Position numbers and translations under genes: made by a program. Of a stretch of 36,868 nt of DNA, positions 32,418 through 36,868 are shown in pieces. The stretch spans positions 1 to 36,868 of the forward strand of contig NZ_NTFS01000012.1 in the NCBI RefSeq assembly GCF_002289455.1, given 5' to 3'. Source of the stretch: Brunnivagina elsteri CCALA 953 (GTDB lineage Bacteria > Cyanobacteriota > Cyanobacteriia > Cyanobacteriales > Nostocaceae). The notes below the pieces were generated by a model. The model made no database searches. It worked only from the letters and a program-made list of their open reading frames with translations, and had not been told where the DNA came from. How positions within the stretch are numbered: position 1 is the stretch's first letter; every line of letters begins with the position of its first letter.

Positions 32418-33554
32418 ATGACAAGGAACGGCATCGGTATTCGCACAGCACAAGTGCGTCAACAAAGGGTGACAGGGCAAATCCACGTTTATGATGGTGC
32501 GGGCAAAGGCAAGTCTCAAGCTGCCTTAGGTGTGGTTTTGCGCTCGATTGGTTTAGGTATCAATACACCGAATAACTCTAACCGCGTCTTGTTGTTACGG
32601 TTCCTCAAAGGACCGGAACGGGATTACGATGAAGATGGCGCGATCGCAGCTCTCCAAAGTGGGTTTCCTCACCTGATTGACCAAGTTCGTACCGGGAGGG
32701 ATGAGTTTTTTGGACCTGACGCGATTATTAATTTCGATCGTGAAGAAGCTGCAAGGGGTTGGAATGTTGCCAAAGGTGCGATCGCTTCTGGTTTGTATTC
32801 GGTTGTGGTTTTAGACGAAATTAACCCCATTCTGGATTTAGGTTTACTTGAGGTTGATGAAGTCGTTCAAACTCTTAAATCTAAACCCCATGAATTAGAA
32901 GTAATTGCCACTGGACGTGCGGCACCACAACAACTACTCGATATTGCCGATTTACATTCGGAAATGAAGCCTCACCACCATGAGGCTGCTAAAATTCATG
33001 GATTACAAGGTATTGAAATTTATACTGGTGCGGGGAAAGGTAAATCTACAAGCGCTTTAGGAAAGGCATTACAAGCAATTGGTCGTGGTATAAATCATCC
33101 AGGTTCCACCCGTGTACTGATAATGCAATGGCTCAAAGGAGGAAGCGGTTACACCGAAGATGCCGCGATCGCAGCTTTACAGCAATCCTATCCCGAAGTC
33201 GTAGACCACCAACGCTGTGGACAGGATGCGATCGTCTGGCGAAACTCCCGTCAAGAACTCGATTATGTCGAAGCCGAACGGGGTTGGGAAATTGCCAAAA
33301 CTGCGATCGCTTCAGGATTATACAAAACCATCATCCTCGACGAACTCAACCCCACAGTCGATTTGGAGTTATTACCTGTGGAACCAATCGTCCAGGCTCT
33401 ACTCCGCAAACCCCGCGATACTGAAGTTATTATCACAGGTCGCTGTCAAAACCAACCTGCATATTTCGATTTAGCAACAATACATTCCGAAGTTTACTGT
33501 CATAAACACTACGCTAACCAAGGCGCTGAACTCAAACGCGGTGTAGATTATTAA
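32418..33554 (+). CDS. Tandem-duplicated CobO-type cobalamin adenosyltransferase
   Basis: This 378-residue protein contains two CobO/BtuR-like domains in tandem. The first starts IHVYDGAGKGKSQAALG with P-loop G27-S33, and the second IEIYTGAGKGKSTSALG with P-loop G204-S210. Each has paired VLDEINP/ILDELNP, VIATGR/VIITGR and LHSEM/IHSEV motifs. CobO adenosylates corrinoids (cob(I)yrinic acid a,c-diamide) using ATP; single-domain enzymes are about 190 residues and act as dimers. A covalent dimer is likely. The usual C-terminal HP-x-N-type tail is not obvious. No other cobalamin gene is adjacent. Confidence 0.85.
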   Translation: MTRNGIGIRTAQVRQQRVTGQIHVYDGAGKGKSQAALGVVLRSIGLGINTPNNSNRVLLLRFLKGPERDYDEDGAIAALQSGFPHLIDQVRTGRDEFFGPDAIINFDREEAARGWNVAKGAIASGLYSVVVLDEINPILDLGLLEVDEVVQTLKSKPHELEVIATGRAAPQQLLDIADLHSEMKPHHHEAAKIHGLQGIEIYTGAGKGKSTSALGKALQAIGRGINHPGSTRVLIMQWLKGGSGYTEDAAIAALQQSYPEVVDHQRCGQDAIVWRNSRQELDYVEAERGWEIAKTAIASGLYKTIILDELNPTVDLELLPVEPIVQALLRKPRDTEVIITGRCQNQPAYFDLATIHSEVYCHKHYANQGAELKRGVDY

Positions 33555-33630
33555 ACTTGGTAATCGTCTTTTTACAACCCTCAATCCTGATATCCTACAA
33601 TTACGACACACTTAGACTAAGGAAAAACTA

Positions 33631-33744
33631 ATGGCTGTAGATGAAAGTACATTAGATATGATAACTGGTGGTATTGCGATCGCAATTCTTCTTGGTGGGA
33701 TGTTAATGATGTTTACCACTGTTTTCACCACCAAAGGCAGGTAG
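33631..33744 (+). CDS. Small membrane protein, 37 residues, unknown function
   Basis: MAVDESTLDMITGG is followed by a hydrophobic stretch (IAIAILLGGMLMMFTTVF, about 15-32) and a basic TTKGR end. AAGGAAAAA about 8 bp before the ATG is a plausible ribosome site. The size and single span resemble small photosynthetic-complex subunits, but I cannot name it. It follows the cobO-like gene by 76 bp and could share its transcript. Confidence 0.55.
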   Translation: MAVDESTLDMITGGIAIAILLGGMLMMFTTVFTTKGR

Positions 33745-33747
33745 TAT

Positions 33748-33936
33748 ATAAAAACACTAGTTATTTCCACCGTTTCGATCGCATGTATCGGTACAATATC
33801 CGCAAACCATGCGATCGCACAAATAGGAACTGACTTTTCCCGTTAAGTCTTAAAAAGCTTACTCACCAAGGATTTAGGAAAAAGCACAGTACTTAAGCTA
33901 AAGGTGAAAAAATACAAAGTAGAAGCAATTACTTAA
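33748..33936 (+). pseudogene. Decayed small secreted-protein gene
   Basis: Right after the preceding stop and in the same frame, the codons ATA AAA ACA read as xKTLVISTVSIACIGTISAN then HAIAQIGTDFSR, with the form of a signal peptide, then a TAA, then VLKSLLTKDLGKSTVLKL to a final stop at 33934. An ATG-to-ATA change at the first codon and one internal stop would explain it. The end overlaps the opposite-strand sensor gene by 8 bp. The parent family is not recognised. Confidence 0.45.
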
Positions 33937-36784
33937 CTGCAAGTGGTAACAATAATCGACTAACAACACGATCGTCTGGAAGTTGATAGAAGTGTAATTC
34001 CCCTCCCATTTGTTGCATGAGGTTTTGGCAAATAAGTAAGTGCAAACCTGGGGGTTGGTCTAAGTGTGATGGGACTAGGATATCTTTTGGAGTGTCTTGG
34101 TAAAGTTCAATAAGTAGTTGTTGGTTGATACTACCGTTATCGGTGATGGAAAGTTCTAGGAAATGCTCATCTAAGCGACGACACCAAAAGTCAATTCTGC
34201 CTCCTGATATAGAGCGATCGCACGCTGCTACTAATAATTCATTTAATACAAGTTCCATTTTGGTGATATCACCGATGAATATTAGTGAGTATTGGGATAA
34301 TCGGACGTTTGCTTTTTCGCGACTGTTGCTATCATCGGTAATGTTTTGCCCTAAGCCATGTATCCCAATCCATAATTTTTGTTGTTTGAGTAAACTATCG
34401 ACTCGTTCGAGCGATCGCTTGAGTAAAGTCGCGATAGGTATCTTGTCATTTGCAATCTGCAATTGCCATTGTTCGGTTTGTAATAATCCTGCGATCGATG
34501 TATTAGTGTTTTCCATCTGACGTAACATTTGTTGGTAGCGTACCTGCAAAAAGTCTGTTTTGGGAATGCCTAAGTCTTTAATTTGGGAAATTAATGAGGC
34601 TAAATTACGTTGATTTTCTTGATATTTTTGATGTTTGTACCAGTTTAGTTGTTGTAATTCTTTCTTATTATCAAGTAAATTTTGCGTGACTAGCTTTTGT
34701 CTTCGTGACCAAGCTAATTGACAAATTAATGTTTCTGTGGCTTTTAAGCTTTTTTCTGACCAACGACGCTGTAATGTATCTGCCATTATGACTACACCAG
34801 TGGGTTCATAATCTGGTTCTGTACGTAATGCCAGTAATAAAATTTGACCAATTTCTACTCCGTGCATCCACTTCCGGGTATCTTCGGGTAGGTCATCGGC
34901 TTTGATTGCGAGTATCCCCTGGCTTGTGAGTCCCCATTGAATCAAAGCTTCGGCTTTAATTGGCACTAAGGTATCTGTCTTAACAACAAAATTATCTGTG
35001 ACTACACCTGGTATAATTTCAGCGTAGTTTTCTCCAGGCAACCACGAAAGCATCAAGACTAAAGGACAATTGAGAACCGATGCAATTTGTCGCAAGGAAA
35101 TAATTTCGAGGTGCTGATTACCGGGTTCACTATTAGCGCTTTGTGCTTGTTCGAGAACCTGTAAACAACCCTGAAAGCTTTGCATAATTTTTTCTTGCTG
35201 TTCGGTATTGTGGTAAAGTTGCCACTGCCGAGTAATTACACCAACCTGCTGGCTGACAATTTGGATTAGTTGTTTTTCTTGAACTGTCCAAGCACGGTCG
35301 CTTTCATGGGTGATGAGCAATAGGGATTCGGGTGCTTTTCCGATAGCGCAATTGGTGACTATAAAAGAGCGAACTCCCACTTCCAGCAATGCCGATCGCC
35401 AATTATAAAATCGTAAATCTTCCTCTAAATTTTCGACTGCGATCGCATCTTCACTACGCTGCAACAGTAACCAATCGACTTCCCGCAAGGTATCAAAGTT
35501 AAAATTTAAGGAACGACGGTTGTTTGGTTGATTTTGATGCAAAATCTCGTATCTATTTTGGTCGGGATTGTGATAGAGCAATATAAATCTGGTAGCTCCC
35601 AAACGTTCCAAAATTTTACTAGCGCAGATACTCAGGGTTTCTTCAAAGTCACATTCGCTGTAAATACCTTTGGCAACTTGATTTGTTAATTGAGCTTCAT
35701 CGCGAATTGACTGGATTGTTAATTCCATATTTTCAACTGGAGATGCCAAGGAAATCAAACCTGCTGCCCCTTGAACAAAGCTTTTATCGTTTTCCTTCCA
35801 AATCCGCGCTTCATTCGCTTCTACCGCAATAAATCCCAGTAAATCCTTTTGCCAAATAATTGGAGCCGCCAGGAGCGATCGCACGTTTAAGCGTTCCATC
35901 AATTGGGCTGTAAAATGACTTTTCAGGGAACTCCTACCTTCCCCAATCGATACAATTTCATTCACCGCTAAAGCGTAATAAAAATCACTCAATTCCTCAA
36001 CGGTAATCGAAGTTGCCGAAGATTTATCCCTAATCCCTGGCAAGCTATTTTTCTGGCTGTGATGGTTGCTGCATCGTCGCCAAAAATACCTTCCTTCCCG
36101 CTCAAACCAATAAATATGGGTATGATTTGGAGCTACAAATTCATGTGTTGCTTGTAAGACAGTCCCTAAACGCTGCTCGAAGTTACTGGAACTTTGTAAT
36201 TTTTGTAACAAGTCTAAAAGCGGCACTTCCAAGCGCTTAGTTTGTTTTTGCTGCCAATTCATCTCATATTGATGCAGCGCTGCGGCAAGTTCCCCCAAAA
36301 CCATCATCAATCTCGCTTTAGCATCGGTGGGCAAAAGATAACCCCAACGAGACGAAGCCAGCATGAGTAAGCCCAAACATCGGTCTTTGTAGCGAATTGG
36401 CAGGATAATAGTTCCTTGGAGTTCATGCTTTTTGGCAAACTCCTGCCATCCTTCTGTCCGCGTTTCTGCCCGTAAATCGGCAACCCCAACTGGTCGTTGT
36501 TCGATTACTACTTGCTCAAATAAATCCCCTGGACTCAATACTAAACGCTGATTTAAAAAATTATTATTCCCTTGCGGAGCAACACCACCTTTACCAATCA
36601 AGATGTGATTCAAGCGATCGTAAAGTGCTACCCACACCAAGTTATAGTCAAACTGGTCTTTGACAAAAGAAATAATTGTTTCAATTAGAACATCAACATT
36701 ATCTTCTTCCCTAAGGCTTTGAAGAACCCGTCCCAAGGAGATAATATGCTGCTCGGCGGCTATAGGTCGTTGTGACTGCCCCAT
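33929..36784 (-). CDS. Multi-GAF sensor protein with a histidine-kinase-type ATPase domain
   Basis: This 951-residue cytoplasmic protein has three to four GAF domains (the first, about 20-170, begins VDVLIETIISFVKDQFDYNLVWVALYD; others lie near 205-345, 370-510 and 540-690). A coiled helical region (about 700-770) follows, then a HATPase_c-like domain. The N-box is LNELLVAACD, the G1 box is SITDNGS and the G2 region is PPGLHLLICQNLMQQMGGELHF. No convincing phosphoacceptor histidine H-box is seen in the helical part, so it may be a degenerate kinase or one that acts with partners. No cysteine of the phytochrome/cyanobacteriochrome DXCF or CH type stands out. It ends the window, with an upstream A/T-rich stretch at 36785-36868. 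Confidence 0.8.
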   Translation of the reverse strand: MGQSQRPIAAEQHIISLGRVLQSLREEDNVDVLIETIISFVKDQFDYNLVWVALYDRLNHILIGKGGVAPQGNNNFLNQRLVLSPGDLFEQVVIEQRPVGVADLRAETRTEGWQEFAKKHELQGTIILPIRYKDRCLGLLMLASSRWGYLLPTDAKARLMMVLGELAAALHQYEMNWQQKQTKRLEVPLLDLLQKLQSSSNFEQRLGTVLQATHEFVAPNHTHIYWFEREGRYFWRRCSNHHSQKNSLPGIRDKSSATSITVEELSDFYYALAVNEIVSIGEGRSSLKSHFTAQLMERLNVRSLLAAPIIWQKDLLGFIAVEANEARIWKENDKSFVQGAAGLISLASPVENMELTIQSIRDEAQLTNQVAKGIYSECDFEETLSICASKILERLGATRFILLYHNPDQNRYEILHQNQPNNRRSLNFNFDTLREVDWLLLQRSEDAIAVENLEEDLRFYNWRSALLEVGVRSFIVTNCAIGKAPESLLLITHESDRAWTVQEKQLIQIVSQQVGVITRQWQLYHNTEQQEKIMQSFQGCLQVLEQAQSANSEPGNQHLEIISLRQIASVLNCPLVLMLSWLPGENYAEIIPGVVTDNFVVKTDTLVPIKAEALIQWGLTSQGILAIKADDLPEDTRKWMHGVEIGQILLLALRTEPDYEPTGVVIMADTLQRRWSEKSLKATETLICQLAWSRRQKLVTQNLLDNKKELQQLNWYKHQKYQENQRNLASLISQIKDLGIPKTDFLQVRYQQMLRQMENTNTSIAGLLQTEQWQLQIANDKIPIATLLKRSLERVDSLLKQQKLWIGIHGLGQNITDDSNSREKANVRLSQYSLIFIGDITKMELVLNELLVAACDRSISGGRIDFWCRRLDEHFLELSITDNGSINQQLLIELYQDTPKDILVPSHLDQPPGLHLLICQNLMQQMGGELHFYQLPDDRVVSRLLLPLAVK

Positions 36785-36868
36785 CTGATAATCGCTTAAA
36801 TATTAATTAATATAGGTTGATATTATATAAGATGCCCAAAATATTGCTCTAATCTATAGTTCAGGGGG

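Noticed and set aside
33929-36784. Phytochrome or cyanobacteriochrome photoreceptor
   Set aside because: Although GAF domains are present, no bilin-attaching Cys-His or DXCF motif was found.

Overview
The window comes from a filamentous, almost certainly heterocyst-forming cyanobacterium of the Nostoc/Anabaena/Calothrix group. The evidence is the many HIP1 octamers (GCGATCGC), the dispersed hairpin repeats typical of Nostocales intergenic DNA, a WD40-fused Ser/Thr kinase, and a recognisable fraC-fraD-fraE operon for septal junctions and filament integrity.

Positions 1-9939 are the larger part of a type V-K CRISPR-associated transposon (CAST) seen from its left end. Right to left it holds the left end with five TnsB-type repeats and a terminal TGTACA (9934-9939), tnsB, tnsC and tniQ on the minus strand, a three-gene cargo operon on the plus strand (HerA-like ATPase, NurA-like nuclease, DNA methyltransferase), a MITE-like element, the MerR-type repressor gene cvkR, and divergently the 5' part of cas12k. 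The cas12k reading frame loses homology after about 297 codons, where the inverted-repeat end of another insertion sequence (1-77) begins. The tracrRNA, CRISPR array and right end would lie to the left of the window and cannot be seen. The transposition core looks intact, but in this copy the RNA-guided targeting protein is broken.

Positions 9940-12839 are flanking chromosome: a presumed 5-bp target duplication, a terminator-like hairpin against the transposon end, several dispersed repeats, a 297-bp MITE whose inverted repeats match the end found in cas12k, and a DyP-type heme peroxidase gene.

Positions 12840-36868 are mostly core chromosome: a zinc-ribbon/kinase/WD40 protein, lnt (apolipoprotein N-acyltransferase), gyrA, a class II deacetylase-like amidohydrolase, a GNAT acetyltransferase, a 45-residue membrane protein, a TerB-like protein beside a decayed paralogue, murF, a DUF1995 protein, purN, a small secreted protein, a sugar-type ABC permease, fraCDE, a tandem-duplicated CobO-type adenosyltransferase, a 37-residue membrane protein beside a decayed secreted-protein gene, and a large GAF/HATPase sensor protein.

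The parts that work together are the CAST core (TnsB transposase, TnsC filament ATPase, TniQ adaptor, Cas12k, CvkR control of cas12k), the cargo operon (HerA, NurA and methyltransferase, which has the composition of a restriction or anti-phage module), and the fraCDE operon. No tRNA, rRNA or CRISPR array was found in the window.
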